A stretch of DNA of 64,000 nucleotides from an uncultured Collinsella sp. (lineage in GTDB: Bacteria; Actinomycetota; Coriobacteriia; Coriobacteriales; Coriobacteriaceae), in contig UQHK01000006.1 in NCBI GenBank assembly GCA_900540855.1, forward strand, positions 1 to 64,000, written 5' to 3'. Positions 38,546-47,874 of the stretch are shown one piece after another. The position numbers and the translations under genes were made by a program. The notes beneath the pieces were generated by a model. The model did not search any database. It was not told where the DNA came from and was given only the letters and a program-made list of their open reading frames with translations. Numbering within the stretch: the stretch's first letter is position 1; every line of letters begins with the position of its first letter.

Positions 38546-41122
38546 TTACTTGTCGGCGGCTGCTTTCTTGGCAGTCGACTTCTTCGCGGTCGTCTTCTTG
38601 GCGGCAGTGGCTTTCTTAGCCGTCGTCTTCTTGGCCGTGCTCGCCTTGGTCGCAGTCTTGCGGCCGCGGGCGGGCTTCTTCTCCTTGGTCGGGCAGTCCA
38701 TGTTGACGCAGATACGCCACGGGCCGCGCGCCGTGTTGACCACCACGATGGGAGCACCGCACTCGGGGCAGGTCTCACCCGTCGCCTCGAGCTTACCGCG
38801 CGCCGGCAGAGGATAGCTCACGCCGCAGTCATCGTAGTTGGTGCAGCGGATAAAGCGCTTGCCGCTCTTCTCGCTCTTGTGCGCGATCAGGTCGCCATGG
38901 CGTCCGGCCTCGGCGCACACCTTGCACTCGCCCACCTTAAGGTCAGGCTCGTAGTTGGTGGGGCACGTGGGGTTCACGCAAATCTCGAAGGCCTTCTGGC
39001 GGAACGGCTGGCACTTAATGCGCGGCGCGCCGCACTCGGGGCACACGGCCGCCTCGCCCTCGAGCGGGCTTACCTTGACGCCGCTCGGCACCGGATAGGT
39101 CACATCGCAGTCGGGCCAACCCATGCAGCCGATAAAGCTGCCACGGGTCTTGGCGCTCGTCTTCATAACCAGGTCCTTGCCGCACTTGGGGCAAGCGCCC
39201 ACGCGCGCATCGGCCGTGACGGCGTCGCTGATGGCGTCGCCCAGCTCCTGCGTGTGCTTGAGCAGCTCGTCGAGCACGCCGGCCAGCAGCGCGCGCGAGT
39301 GCGTCACGACATGCTCTTCGGTATCCTCGCCGCGCTCGACGCGGGTCATATCGCCATCAAGCTCGCTGGTCATATCGGGGCTCGTGATGCGCGGGGCAAA
39401 TTGCGTCAGCGCGTCGATGATGGCGATGCCCAGCTGGCTCGGCTCAACGGGATCATTTTTGAGATAGCGCACGGCATACAGGCGCTCGATGATGCTCGCA
39501 CGCGTGGACTTGGTGCCCAGGCCGCGCTTTTCCATCTCCTGCACGAGCTTGCCCTGGCTGTAGCGCGCGGGCGGCTCGGTCTGCTTGGCCTCGAGCTTAA
39601 TGTCGAACACGTCGACCGTGTCGCCCTGCTCCAGCGGCGGCATCTGCTCGTCGCGCTTGAGTCCGTACGGATACGCCTCGCGGAAACCCGGGGTCACGAG
39701 CACGTCGCCCGAAGCCACGAACGGCTCACCGTTCACGTCAAGCTCGAGCTTGGTGTTCTCGATAGTCGCGGGGCCCATAAGCGTCGCTAGGAAGCGGCGG
39801 GCGATGAGGTCGTAGAGCTTGCGCTGGCCACCGTCGAGCGTGGACGGATCACCCTCGCCCGTGGGATAGATAGGCGGGTGGTCGGTGGTCTCGACTTTAC
39901 CACGCGTGGGCTTCATGGGGCCAGCGAGTACCTTTTTGCACACGGGCGCCAGCGCCGGATTGATCTTTGCCAGGTCGCTCACCACGGCGCCCAGATCGAG
40001 CGTCGCGGGGTACACGGTGTTGTCGACACGCGGGTAGCTGATGAGACCCGCCATGTAGAGAGACTCGGCGATGCGCATGGTACGCGCAGGCGAGATGCCC
40101 TCGGCTGCGGCGGCAGCCTGCAGCGAGGTGGTCGCAAACGGCGTGGGCGGCTGCTGCTTGCGAGAGCGCTTGGTCACCGCGGCGACGGTTGCCGTCGCGA
40201 CGCCGTCGACGTGACCATACGCCGTCTCAGCAGCATCTTTGTCGGTAAAACGCGCCGTCTTGTGCGCGATCTTAAAGCGGTCGTCCTCGGCAGCACCCTG
40301 AGCGGCACCCATGCCGCGAATCTGCCAATAGTCCTCGGGCACAAACGCCATGCGCTCGCGCTCGCGCTCGACCACCAGGGCGAGTGTCGGCGTCTGCACG
40401 CGGCCGGCAGAGCGCACGTTACCAAAGCCGCCAAACTTGGCGAGCGTCAGATAGCGCGTGAGTACCGCGCCCCAAATGAGGTCGATGTGCTGGCGACTCT
40501 CGCCGGCGTCGGCCAGATTCTGGTCGAGCGAGACGAGATTATCGAAGGCCTGCGTGATCTCGGCCTTGGTAAACGAAGAATACTGGGCGCGGGCAACCGG
40601 CAAGTCGGGCGCCACCTCACGCACCTTGTTGAGAGCGTCCGAACCGATCAGCTCGCCCTCGCGATCGAAGTCCGTGGCGATGATGACGCTGTCGGACTTC
40701 TTGGCCAGGTTCTTGAGCGAGCGAATGAGCTCCTTCTCGGCCGGCAGCTTAATGACGGGCGCCCAGGTGAGATAGGGCAGGCTCTCGAGCTTCCAGCCCT
40801 TGATGGAGATACCGTCGGCAAGAAACGGCTTGCGCTTGGTGTCGTAGGGCGGACGAGCCAGGCCATCGGGCATGTCGGCCGGCAGCATCTCGCCGTCCTC
40901 AGTAACCGAATACCAGCCCAGCTTTTTATCGAACAGCACGCTGTCGCAAAAATCGGGCGCAAGGATGTGACCGGCAAGACCGATCGTCACGCACTCCTCG
41001 CCCTTCCACTCAAAACGGTAGATGGCGGTGTTGTACACCTTGTCCTTTTTGGGTTTGCCCGTGGATAGACGCTCGGCGATCTGACGCGCGGCGTCGTTTT
41101 TCTCGGCGATGATGAGCTTCAA
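38546..41122 (-). CDS. topA: Type IA DNA topoisomerase with four zinc ribbons and Lys/Ala-rich tail
   Basis: Relaxes negative supercoils. 858 aa. TOPRIM domain MKLIIAEKNDAARQIAERLS to SVIIATDFDREGELIG (about residues 1-155), the SAGRVQTPTLALVVERE block, and the active-site Tyr in GLISYPRVDNTVYP. C-terminally four Cys4 zinc ribbons start at CPKCGKDLVM, CPECGAPRIK, CKVCAEAGRH and CPECGAPIVV. The last ~45 residues are repeats of AKKTTAKK type, like histone H1 tails, seen in some actinobacterial TopA proteins. Short spacing between TOPRIM start and first strand resembles archaeal and topo III-like enzymes, so topoisomerase III is an alternative name. Confidence 0.87.
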   Translation of the reverse strand: MKLIIAEKNDAARQIAERLSTGKPKKDKVYNTAIYRFEWKGEECVTIGLAGHILAPDFCDSVLFDKKLGWYSVTEDGEMLPADMPDGLARPPYDTKRKPFLADGISIKGWKLESLPYLTWAPVIKLPAEKELIRSLKNLAKKSDSVIIATDFDREGELIGSDALNKVREVAPDLPVARAQYSSFTKAEITQAFDNLVSLDQNLADAGESRQHIDLIWGAVLTRYLTLAKFGGFGNVRSAGRVQTPTLALVVERERERMAFVPEDYWQIRGMGAAQGAAEDDRFKIAHKTARFTDKDAAETAYGHVDGVATATVAAVTKRSRKQQPPTPFATTSLQAAAAAEGISPARTMRIAESLYMAGLISYPRVDNTVYPATLDLGAVVSDLAKINPALAPVCKKVLAGPMKPTRGKVETTDHPPIYPTGEGDPSTLDGGQRKLYDLIARRFLATLMGPATIENTKLELDVNGEPFVASGDVLVTPGFREAYPYGLKRDEQMPPLEQGDTVDVFDIKLEAKQTEPPARYSQGKLVQEMEKRGLGTKSTRASIIERLYAVRYLKNDPVEPSQLGIAIIDALTQFAPRITSPDMTSELDGDMTRVERGEDTEEHVVTHSRALLAGVLDELLKHTQELGDAISDAVTADARVGACPKCGKDLVMKTSAKTRGSFIGCMGWPDCDVTYPVPSGVKVSPLEGEAAVCPECGAPRIKCQPFRQKAFEICVNPTCPTNYEPDLKVGECKVCAEAGRHGDLIAHKSEKSGKRFIRCTNYDDCGVSYPLPARGKLEATGETCPECGAPIVVVNTARGPWRICVNMDCPTKEKKPARGRKTATKASTAKKTTAKKATAAKKTTAKKSTAKKAAADK

Positions 41123-41176
41123 AAGAGGCTCCTATCTCGTGTCTCTGCGGCTACGCCCGCCCGTATGGCGGCCGAT

Positions 41177-41860
41177 TTACGCCCTTGCTTGCTCGATCTG
41201 CCCGATGAGCCAATCGCACCAGGCATCCATGCCCTCGCCCTTGCGCGCGCTCACGGCAAACCGCGGCGCCTGCGGATTGAGGTCATCGAGTGTCTTAGTA
41301 TACCTATCCATGTCAAAATCGAAAGCCGGGGCCACGTCGACCTTATTGAGCAGCTGCGCGCCGGCGTGCTGGAAGATGCCCGGGTACTTGATGGGCTTGT
41401 CGTCGCCCTCGGGCACCGAGAGGATCATGATGGACAGGTTCTCGCCCAGGTCAAAGTCGACCGGGCAGACTAGGTTGCCCACATTTTCGATAAAGATGAC
41501 GTCGATGTTCTCCAGACCGACGGCCTGGTCGAACGCGTCAACGGCCTCCATGATCATGTTGCCCTCGAGGTGGCACAGGCCGCCCGTGTTGATCTGGATG
41601 GCGGGCATGCCGGCTTCCTTCATGGTGATGGCGTCAACGTCCGAGGCGATATCGCCCTCGATGACGGCACAGCGCAGGCCGGCTTTGTCACGCAGGCGCT
41701 CGTTGGTGCCCAGGATCGTGGTGGTCTTGCCCGAACCGGGGCTCGACAGCACATTGATCACATAGGTGCCTACCTCATTAAATCGCTGACGCAGCTGATC
41801 TGCCAGGCGCTCGTTGCGCGACAGGATCGGCGACGCGATATCAATCGTTTTCTCAGCCAT
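41177..41860 (-). CDS. hypB: Hydrogenase nickel-incorporation GTPase HypB
   Basis: 227 aa. GTPase that helps load nickel into [NiFe]-hydrogenase. P-loop NVLSSPGSGKTTTIL (about residues 36-50), switch/metal region IEGDIASDVDAITMKEAGMPAIQINTGGLCHLE with the conserved Cys-His metal site, VGNLVCPVDFDLGE, and NKVDVAP. The N-terminal His-rich nickel-store region found in some HypB proteins is absent. It lies 55 bp after hypA. No hydrogenase structural gene is in the window. Confidence 0.92.
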   Translation of the reverse strand: MAEKTIDIASPILSRNERLADQLRQRFNEVGTYVINVLSSPGSGKTTTILGTNERLRDKAGLRCAVIEGDIASDVDAITMKEAGMPAIQINTGGLCHLEGNMIMEAVDAFDQAVGLENIDVIFIENVGNLVCPVDFDLGENLSIMILSVPEGDDKPIKYPGIFQHAGAQLLNKVDVAPAFDFDMDRYTKTLDDLNPQAPRFAVSARKGEGMDAWCDWLIGQIEQARA

Positions 41861-41915
41861 ACTCAGCGCTCCTTACTTTTGCCCCTTTTTACCCCATCGC
41901 CAGATGGCTAGCGGG

Positions 41916-42272
41916 CTAATCGTCGGGGGTTTCGATTTCGATACTTGCGATGTCGAGCTCGCGGCCGTGCAGCAGGCGCACGTTGGCGCCGCCGCATTGG
42001 GGGCAGCGGCAATGGAAGCGGTCGTGGTCAAAGACCTCGCCGCAGTCCAGGCATTCACTTTGCGGATGGATCTCCTCCACCGCGAGCTCGCAGCCGCACG
42101 TGAGCAGATCCTCGTCGCGAAACGTCTCCCACGCAAAGTCGAGCGCCTCGCGCACAACCTCGGTCATATCCCCGATACGCAGCGTCACCAAAACGGCGCG
42201 CGAGGCCCCCGCCCCACGCGCCGCGCGAATCACTGTATCGAGTATGCCGTTGACAATGCCAACCTCGTGCAT
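41916..42272 (-). CDS. hypA: Hydrogenase maturation nickel metallochaperone HypA
   Basis: 118 aa. The nickel-binding N-terminus MHEVGIV with His2 is intact. The zinc site is made by CLDCGEVFD and CPQCGG. Works with HypB. It starts 6 bp after tatC, so the two maturation genes appear to belong to the tat operon. Confidence 0.93.
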   Translation of the reverse strand: MHEVGIVNGILDTVIRAARGAGASRAVLVTLRIGDMTEVVREALDFAWETFRDEDLLTCGCELAVEEIHPQSECLDCGEVFDHDRFHCRCPQCGGANVRLLHGRELDIASIEIETPDD

Positions 42273-42278
42273 ACCGTT

Positions 42279-43070
42279 TTACTCCTCGTCGTCCTCATCG
42301 TCCGAGAACAGGTCCAGACGGCTCACAAACAAGCCCTCCTTGCCCTCGCGCGCGGTAATGACCACGCGGGCGATGGCGAGCGAAATCTCGTAGAGCGAGA
42401 GCAGGGCGCCATACATGAGGCCCAGCGTAACGGGCGAGCCGTCGGGCGTAATCACAGCCGAGCCCACAAGCAGGCCAACGTATACATAACGCCAGGCACT
42501 GCGGAAAGCAGCGTAGGACACGATGTGGAAGACGGACAGGTAGAAGATGATGAGCGGCAGCTCAAACGCCACACCAAAGCCGATCATAAAGAGCAGCTCC
42601 ATGTTGACGTAGTTCTCCAGATCGGGCAGCGCCGTGGCAACGGCCGAAGTCTCGCCGATGAGCCACTCAAAGCCCGCAGGGATGATGATGAAGTAGCAGA
42701 AGATGGCGCCCAGGAAGAACAGTACCGTCGAGGCGAGCACCGTGGGTACGACCCACTTGCGCTCGTTGGGACGCAGTGCCGGCAGGAAAAATGCCAGAAT
42801 CTGCCAGATGATCATGGGCGTGCACATGACCACGGCCATCTTGATGGCCAGCGAGAAGCGCAGTCCAAAGCCGCCGAGCGTGGTGGTGATGTAGAACTTA
42901 CCGTCCGGCACAAAGGAGCGGATGGGGTCTTCCAGGATGTCGAGCACCACGGGCGTGGCGAAATACAGCACGATGGCGGCGGCAAACACCGACACGACCA
43001 CGATGGTCAGGCGGCGACGGAGCTCGCCCAGGTGATCGAAGAGCGGCATGCGCGCAGGTCCGATCGGCAT
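42279..43070 (-). CDS. tatC: Twin-arginine translocase subunit TatC
   Basis: 263 aa with six membrane segments. The N-terminal signal-recognition region PLFDHLGELRRRL is canonical, as is FGVAFELPLIIFYL in the middle. The C-terminus is acidic (DLFSDDEDDEE). It starts on the last base of the tatA stop (TAATG). It exports folded, often cofactor-bearing proteins, which fits the linkage to hypA/hypB because hydrogenases are Tat substrates. Confidence 0.94.
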   Translation of the reverse strand: MPIGPARMPLFDHLGELRRRLTIVVVSVFAAAIVLYFATPVVLDILEDPIRSFVPDGKFYITTTLGGFGLRFSLAIKMAVVMCTPMIIWQILAFFLPALRPNERKWVVPTVLASTVLFFLGAIFCYFIIIPAGFEWLIGETSAVATALPDLENYVNMELLFMIGFGVAFELPLIIFYLSVFHIVSYAAFRSAWRYVYVGLLVGSAVITPDGSPVTLGLMYGALLSLYEISLAIARVVITAREGKEGLFVSRLDLFSDDEDDEE

Positions 43071-43645
43071 TACTCATCGCCTCCCTTCGGGGCATCGGCG
43101 GCAACGGTGTCGTCCTCGGCCTCGAGCTCGCGGGCGAGCTGGTCGACAACGGCCTTGCGCTTGCGGGGACGACGGGCGTAGAGGTCGGCCGTTGTGGGCT
43201 CTGCCGGCTCGGGCTCCGGCTCTGCAGCAGGTTCGGACTCGGCGGCATCAGCAGCAACGGCAGGCTCTGCACCCTCGGCCTCCTCGGCAATACCTTCGCC
43301 CTCGGTAGCGCCCTCGTTTGCGGCCTTCTCGGCAGCAAGACGGGCGCGACGCTCGGCAAAGGTCTCCTTCTTGACGGGCGCTGCTGTCTCGGCGGCATCC
43401 TCGTCCGCATCGGAATCGTCGTCGGTCGCAGCAGCCTTCTTGGGCTTGACCGGGGCCGACGCGGCCTCACTCACCGGATCGATAATCTCGGACTGAACAA
43501 CGGCCGTCATCTTTTCCTGCGTCTCGCGGAACTGACGGATGGCACGGCCGATCGTGCGGCCCATCTGTGGGAGCTTATCCGGGCCAAACAGCAAAAAGCC
43601 GAAGACCACGATGATCGCGAGCTCACCCTCTCCAATACCAAACAC
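43070..43645 (-). CDS. tatA: TatA/TatB-type translocase subunit with long Ala/Glu-rich tail
   Basis: 191 aa from the GTG at 43645 (GGAGG 5 nt upstream), which gives MFGIGEGELAIIVVFGF. One membrane segment, then the amphipathic helix FGPDKLPQMGRTIGRAIRQFRE. The rest is an Ala/Glu/Pro-rich acidic tail ending in a basic block RRPRKRKAVVDQLARELE. The upstream ATG at 43690 has no ribosome site. Only one TatA/B gene is present here; whether it serves as TatA, TatB or both cannot be told. Confidence 0.88.
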   Translation of the reverse strand: MFGIGEGELAIIVVFGFLLFGPDKLPQMGRTIGRAIRQFRETQEKMTAVVQSEIIDPVSEAASAPVKPKKAAATDDDSDADEDAAETAAPVKKETFAERRARLAAEKAANEGATEGEGIAEEAEGAEPAVAADAAESEPAAEPEPEPAEPTTADLYARRPRKRKAVVDQLARELEAEDDTVAADAPKGGDE

Positions 43646-43798
43646 ACATACCTCCAAGGCTCGATGTGAGTCGAGCCCGCACCGCGCCATTCGGCCGGAA
43701 CTCGTCTATTCATTCGGTCAAGTATAGCGCCCGGACGCCAAAACGTCCGAGCGCATCACAAACATATGCCAAACGGCACGCCCTTTTGGGGGCCAAGA

Positions 43799-44113
43799 TT
43801 ATGCAGCGGTGATCGAAATCTCCTGGTCGACACCCAACAGCTGGACCACGCGCATCACCGGGGGCTGCACATTGGTGCAGCTAAAGCGCTTGCCGTGGTC
43901 GACCGCGTGGTGCGCGGCGCCCACGAGCACGCCAATGCCCGTCGAATCGATGTAGCTCACCTGGGCAAAATCGAGCTCAACGGCCTCGGTGGGCTGCTCG
44001 AGCGCCAGGTCGATGGCATTGCGCAGGCTATCGGCGTTAGAGATATCGATCTCGCCGGTCACCTTAATGGTGTAGAGCTCTGGCGTGGGGTTGGTGGAAA
44101 TACCCAAATCCAT
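43799..44113 (-). CDS. STAS-domain anti-sigma-factor antagonist
   Basis: 104 aa, a single STAS domain of the SpoIIAA/RsbV type. The phosphorylatable serine is in YIDSTGIGVLVGA (about residues 54-66). Its usual partner is a serine kinase/anti-sigma factor, which is not in the window. It may control a stress sigma factor or another partner-switching module. It lies downstream of the aminotransferase gene on the same strand. Confidence 0.85.
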   Translation of the reverse strand: MDLGISTNPTPELYTIKVTGEIDISNADSLRNAIDLALEQPTEAVELDFAQVSYIDSTGIGVLVGAAHHAVDHGKRFSCTNVQPPVMRVVQLLGVDQEISITAA

Positions 44114-44164
44114 GTATACGCTCCTTTACGTATCGAAAGTGCGGATAGTACGGGAAGCCGCGCG

Positions 44165-45469
44165 TTAGGCGCGCTCGGCACGCGCAAGCTCGGCAGCGAC
44201 GAGCTTAACGGCCAGCACCAGCACATCGAGCGCGGCCTCCAGGTCCTCGACCGTGGGATAGCTCGGCGCGATGCGGATGTTGGTGTCGCGCGGGTCCTTG
44301 CCATAGGGCCAGGTAGCACCGGCCGGCGTGAGCTTGACGCCCAGGTCGGCACAAAGCGCGGCGACCTTTTGAGCCGAGCCCTCGGGACCATCGAAGCTTA
44401 CAAAGTAGCCGCCGCGAGGATGCGTCCAGGTAGCGCAGCCCGTCTCGCCCAGGCCCTCGGTGAGCTTGCGCTCAACGGCCTCAAAGCGCGGGCGCAAGAA
44501 CTCGGCATGCTTTTTCATGTGCTCCTTGACCGCCTCGATGGTGGGAAGGAAACGCACGTGGCGCAGTTGGTTGAGCTTATCGGCGCTGATGAGGCCGGCC
44601 TTCAGGCGCTTGGAGAACTCCGCGATAACCGCGGGGCTCGCACCGATAAAGCCGATACCGGCACCCGGGAAAGTGATCTTGGACGTCGAGGCGAATGCCA
44701 CCACGCGGTCCTCGGTGCCCGCCGTGCGGGCAAGATCGAAGATGTTGGCGAGCTCGTCGGTCTCATCGTACAGGTCGTGCACGCAGTAGGCGTTGTCCCA
44801 GAAGATGCGGAAATCGGGCGCGGCCGTGGGCATCTCGACCAGGCGGCGCACAGTGTCCTCGCTAAAGGTGATGCCCGTGGGGTTGGAATACTTGGGCACG
44901 CACCAGATGCCCTTGATGGAATCGTCGGCGGCAACCAGGCGCTCAACCTCGTCCATGTCGGGGCCGTTGTCGGTCATCGCGACGGGGACGTTCTCGATGC
45001 CCAAGTCGGCGGTGATGCCAAAGTGGCGATCGTAGCCGGGAACGGGGCACAGGAACTTGACCTTCTTGCCGTCGTGCGCGGCCTCGTAGGCGTCCCAGGG
45101 CTCGCTGCCGCACGAGCCACAGCGCCAGAACATGCCGGCGATGTCATGCTCAATCAAAAGGCTCGATGAGCCCAGTACGAGCGTCTGCTCGGCGGGGCAG
45201 CCCAGGAACTCCCCCGCTAGCTTGCGTGCCGAGGGAATGCCCTCAAAGCAGCCGTAGTTGGAGCAGTCGACGTTGCCGTCATGCAGATCGGCATCGGCAT
45301 TGAGGATATCGAGCATGGGTCGAGAGATGTCAACCTGGGAGGGCGACGGCTTGCCGCGGGCCATGTCGAGCGCCAGGCCCTTGGCCTTGACCTCGGCGAC
45401 CTCGGCTTTGAGCGCCTCGATGGCGGCATCGAGTTCGGTGGTTTCCATCTTCTGGTAGATCGTCTGCAT
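44165..45469 (-). CDS. Class I aminotransferase (aspartate aminotransferase-like, subgroup Ic)
   Basis: 434 aa, PLP-dependent. ALDMARGKPSPSQVDISRPML at the N-terminus, cofactor-binding LVLGSSSLLIEHD, substrate/PLP region PKYSNPTGITFS, IFWDNAYCVHDL, and the Schiff-base lysine in FASTSKITFPGAGIGFIG. The C-terminal arginine region is DTNIRIAPSYPT. The pattern matches the actinobacterial aspartate-type group with a long N-terminal part. The exact amino acid pair cannot be assigned by eye. It has its own start region with no linked biosynthetic genes. Confidence 0.85.
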   Translation of the reverse strand: MQTIYQKMETTELDAAIEALKAEVAEVKAKGLALDMARGKPSPSQVDISRPMLDILNADADLHDGNVDCSNYGCFEGIPSARKLAGEFLGCPAEQTLVLGSSSLLIEHDIAGMFWRCGSCGSEPWDAYEAAHDGKKVKFLCPVPGYDRHFGITADLGIENVPVAMTDNGPDMDEVERLVAADDSIKGIWCVPKYSNPTGITFSEDTVRRLVEMPTAAPDFRIFWDNAYCVHDLYDETDELANIFDLARTAGTEDRVVAFASTSKITFPGAGIGFIGASPAVIAEFSKRLKAGLISADKLNQLRHVRFLPTIEAVKEHMKKHAEFLRPRFEAVERKLTEGLGETGCATWTHPRGGYFVSFDGPEGSAQKVAALCADLGVKLTPAGATWPYGKDPRDTNIRIAPSYPTVEDLEAALDVLVLAVKLVAAELARAERA

Positions 45470-45619
45470 GGGGTGCGACCTTTCGCGAAGCGGTACGTTG
45501 CAGTTCGTCTAAGTATAGACCGCCATCGTCGCAACGTTATGAAGCCGTGATAGATTAAGTTCATCGCAATCAATTACGAATCGCCGCGCATGCCGGCGTG
45601 GGGCGCCCAAGGAGGCACT

Positions 45620-45874
45620 ATGGAGTACGGATCGTTTCAGGCCGAGGAATTCGGCGACTTGCAGCGCCTGGTCGACGGACTGTTTTACGACCGCCACGCC
45701 ATCGACCGCCTGGATCTGATCGTACAGGCCGAAATCTTGGACCTGGCGCCCGACCTCATGGAGATCGTGAACCTTTTGCCGCCCGGCTACTACGACCGCC
45801 AGTCACTTTGCGACCAGCTCAACTCCGCCTTGGCCGCCCACGGCTGGGGCGCCGTCTACGGAACGGTGGAATAA
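45620..45874 (+). CDS. Small conserved-looking protein, unknown function
   Basis: 84 aa from ATG 45620, with AAGGAGG 5 nt upstream; an earlier in-frame ATG at 45590 is not supported. Acidic, helical, with IDRLDLIVQAEILDLAPDLM and LLPPGYYDRQSLCDQLNSAL. Strong ribosome site and normal codon usage support a real gene. I recognise no family. The inverted-repeat element copy 2 begins 60 bp after its stop. Confidence 0.65.
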   Translation: MEYGSFQAEEFGDLQRLVDGLFYDRHAIDRLDLIVQAEILDLAPDLMEIVNLLPPGYYDRQSLCDQLNSALAAHGWGAVYGTVE

Positions 45875-45934
45875 GCCTCGAGGCCGGCAATTTGGCCCGC
45901 TTCCCGACCTTGGCGAGGCTTGTTTTAGGGCTTG

Positions 45935-46162
45935 TGGCCAAAAAAGGGCAAATATGAGTACTGTTACCTTTTTAGTAGCAGCGATTTTTGGTCGAAATCG
46001 GCAAAACTCGACTTGAAACTTCCTAATCACCGTCAGCTAGCGCCAAATTGGAATTCGATGGTCACTCATTAACGTACAGTTCTTATAACTTTGTTCATTA
46101 TTTTCCGCACCTAAAATGATACGCCGTTTGTGACAGTACTCACAAACGGCGTTTTTTGACCA
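45935..46162. repeat. TIR element copy 2 (228 bp)
   Basis: Left end 45935-45967 and right end 46130-46162. The left end matches copy 1 closely (CAAATATGAGTACTGT). The right end keeps GTGACAGTACTCA but has drifted toward the terminus. Left inner sequence CCTTTTTAGTAGCAGCGATT is the same as in copy 3. An internal TTTGTTCATTATTTTC resembles TTTGTTTATTATCTTC in copy 1. Confidence 0.85.
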
Positions 46163-46247
46163 CTGGCGTGTCTGGCAGGCGGCAAGCACCGCCAGAATCC
46201 GCATTTTGGACGCGCCCGAATCGGTTCTGGAGCCGGTTTTCGCGCTC

Positions 46248-47606
46248 TTACTCGTCTTTGGGCGAGGGATGCTTGCAGACCACGCTCATGTAGATCATGC
46301 CGAGCACGGCTGCGGTGACCGAACCGGCGAGAATAGCGGCCTTGGCTGCAAGAACCTCAAACTGGGCCGTCGGGAAGGCAAGGCCGCTGATGAGAATCGA
46401 CATGGTAAAGCCAATGCCGCCCAGAATGCCCACGCCGGCAATCATGTGCCAGTTAACGTTGCGCGGCAGCTCGGAGATCTTGAGCTTAACCAGGGCAAAC
46501 GTCATGCCAAAGATGCCAATCGGCTTGCCCAGCAGCATGCCAAAATACACGCCGAGCGTCACCGGGTCGGTCAGCAGCGTGCCCATATCCACGCCCACCA
46601 GGCGAACCTGCGCGTTGACAAATGCAAAGATCGGCAGGATCACAAAGTTGACCGGCGTGGAGATCAGGCGCTCCATGCGAATGAGCGGCGGGGTCACGCG
46701 GTGCATGACGCGCTCGACTCTGGTGGTCGAGACGGTAAAGTCGTGCTGACCCAGGATGTGTGCCTCGTCGTCGTAGCGGTCGTCGAGCAACGGCAGGCAC
46801 TCGCCCAGCCAATCGGTAAGGCTATCGAGCTTAACACCGCACTTGGCCGGGATGGTGAAGGCCAGGATGACACCGGCGAGCGTGGCGTGCACGCCGCTCT
46901 TAAACATGCAGAACCACAGCAGCAGACCCAGCACCGAATACGGGGCAAGGCGGTAATGCTGCGTCTTGTTGAGCCACACAAGCGCGCAGGTCACAACTGC
47001 AGCGGCGCCCAGCCAAAACGGGCTGGGGCTCTGGCCGTAGAAGATGGCGATGGCAGCGATGGAGATCAGGTCGTCGGCAATGGCAAGCGTCGAGAAGAAC
47101 ACGCGCACGCCGTTGGGCACGCGGTTGCCCAAAAGCGACAGCACGCCCAGCGCAAAGGCGATATCGGTTGCCATGGGAATGGCCCAACCGTTGCGCGCGC
47201 CGGCGTGGTTAAAGATCAGGTAGATGCAGGCGGGAACGACGACGCCGCCCACGGCTGCCAGCATGGGAAGCATGGCCTGGCGCGGGTTTTTGAGCTCGCC
47301 GACCGTCATCTCATACTTGAGCTCGATGCCCACCAGCAAAAAGAAAATCGCCATGAGGAAGTCGTTGACAAAGACCTCGACGGTGAGGCCGGCCGTAAGG
47401 CTACCAAGACCCACATACAGTGGAGTCTCCAAAAAGTGATGAATGGCCTCGTAGGCATCGGTGTTGGCACAGATGACCGCGGCGATGGCTGCGATCACCA
47501 TGACGGCGGCGGAGATTGTGCCGTTCTCGGCGATGCGCTCCCAAATGTCGTGACGTTCAAAGCGCTTGCGCTCACGAACATTGAACAGCTGCTCAGTTGC
47601 TGCCAT
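46248..47606 (-). CDS. nhaA: Na+/H+ antiporter NhaA
   Basis: 452 aa, longer than E. coli NhaA (388 aa). About twelve membrane segments. The ion-binding aspartates are in LAIADDLISIAAIA, and FLLVGIELKYEM plus GGIGFTMSILISGLAF are family signatures. A polar insertion of about 50 residues (LDDRYDDEAHILGQHDFTVS region) lies in the middle loop and accounts for much of the extra length. Exchanges Na+ for H+ in pH and salt homeostasis. Single gene. Confidence 0.92.
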   Translation of the reverse strand: MAATEQLFNVRERKRFERHDIWERIAENGTISAAVMVIAAIAAVICANTDAYEAIHHFLETPLYVGLGSLTAGLTVEVFVNDFLMAIFFLLVGIELKYEMTVGELKNPRQAMLPMLAAVGGVVVPACIYLIFNHAGARNGWAIPMATDIAFALGVLSLLGNRVPNGVRVFFSTLAIADDLISIAAIAIFYGQSPSPFWLGAAAVVTCALVWLNKTQHYRLAPYSVLGLLLWFCMFKSGVHATLAGVILAFTIPAKCGVKLDSLTDWLGECLPLLDDRYDDEAHILGQHDFTVSTTRVERVMHRVTPPLIRMERLISTPVNFVILPIFAFVNAQVRLVGVDMGTLLTDPVTLGVYFGMLLGKPIGIFGMTFALVKLKISELPRNVNWHMIAGVGILGGIGFTMSILISGLAFPTAQFEVLAAKAAILAGSVTAAVLGMIYMSVVCKHPSPKDE

Positions 47607-47814
47607 GGGCGGCTCCTTTCACGGGAAAGCTCCCGTCTTAAAAAAGCACGGCCCGCCCAAGTGGCGGCGCCGCGCTCTAACGTATTACGCTTGCATCTAG
47701 CCTACCCTGCGCGACAAGCGCGCAAGCGCGGCCGAAAAGCGGAACCACAGGTTGAACATTATTTGCTCAACGGCACAGGCACGCCTGTCCAAGAGACGAC
47801 GCGGCGACGTGCAC

Positions 47815-47854
47815 AAAAAAACGACCGGAGCGCGGGGCGTCCGCGATCCGGTCG
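47815..47854 (-). terminator. Terminator of ppaC
   Basis: CGACCGGA (47822-47829) pairs with TCCGGTCG (47847-47854). On the minus strand seven U follow. Confidence 0.85.
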
Positions 47855-47874
47855 GGGCGTTTGGTCAACTAAAC

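Noticed and set aside
41814..43181. 455-codon open frame on the plus strand
   Set aside because: Antisense of hypA and tatC, which are clearly coding.
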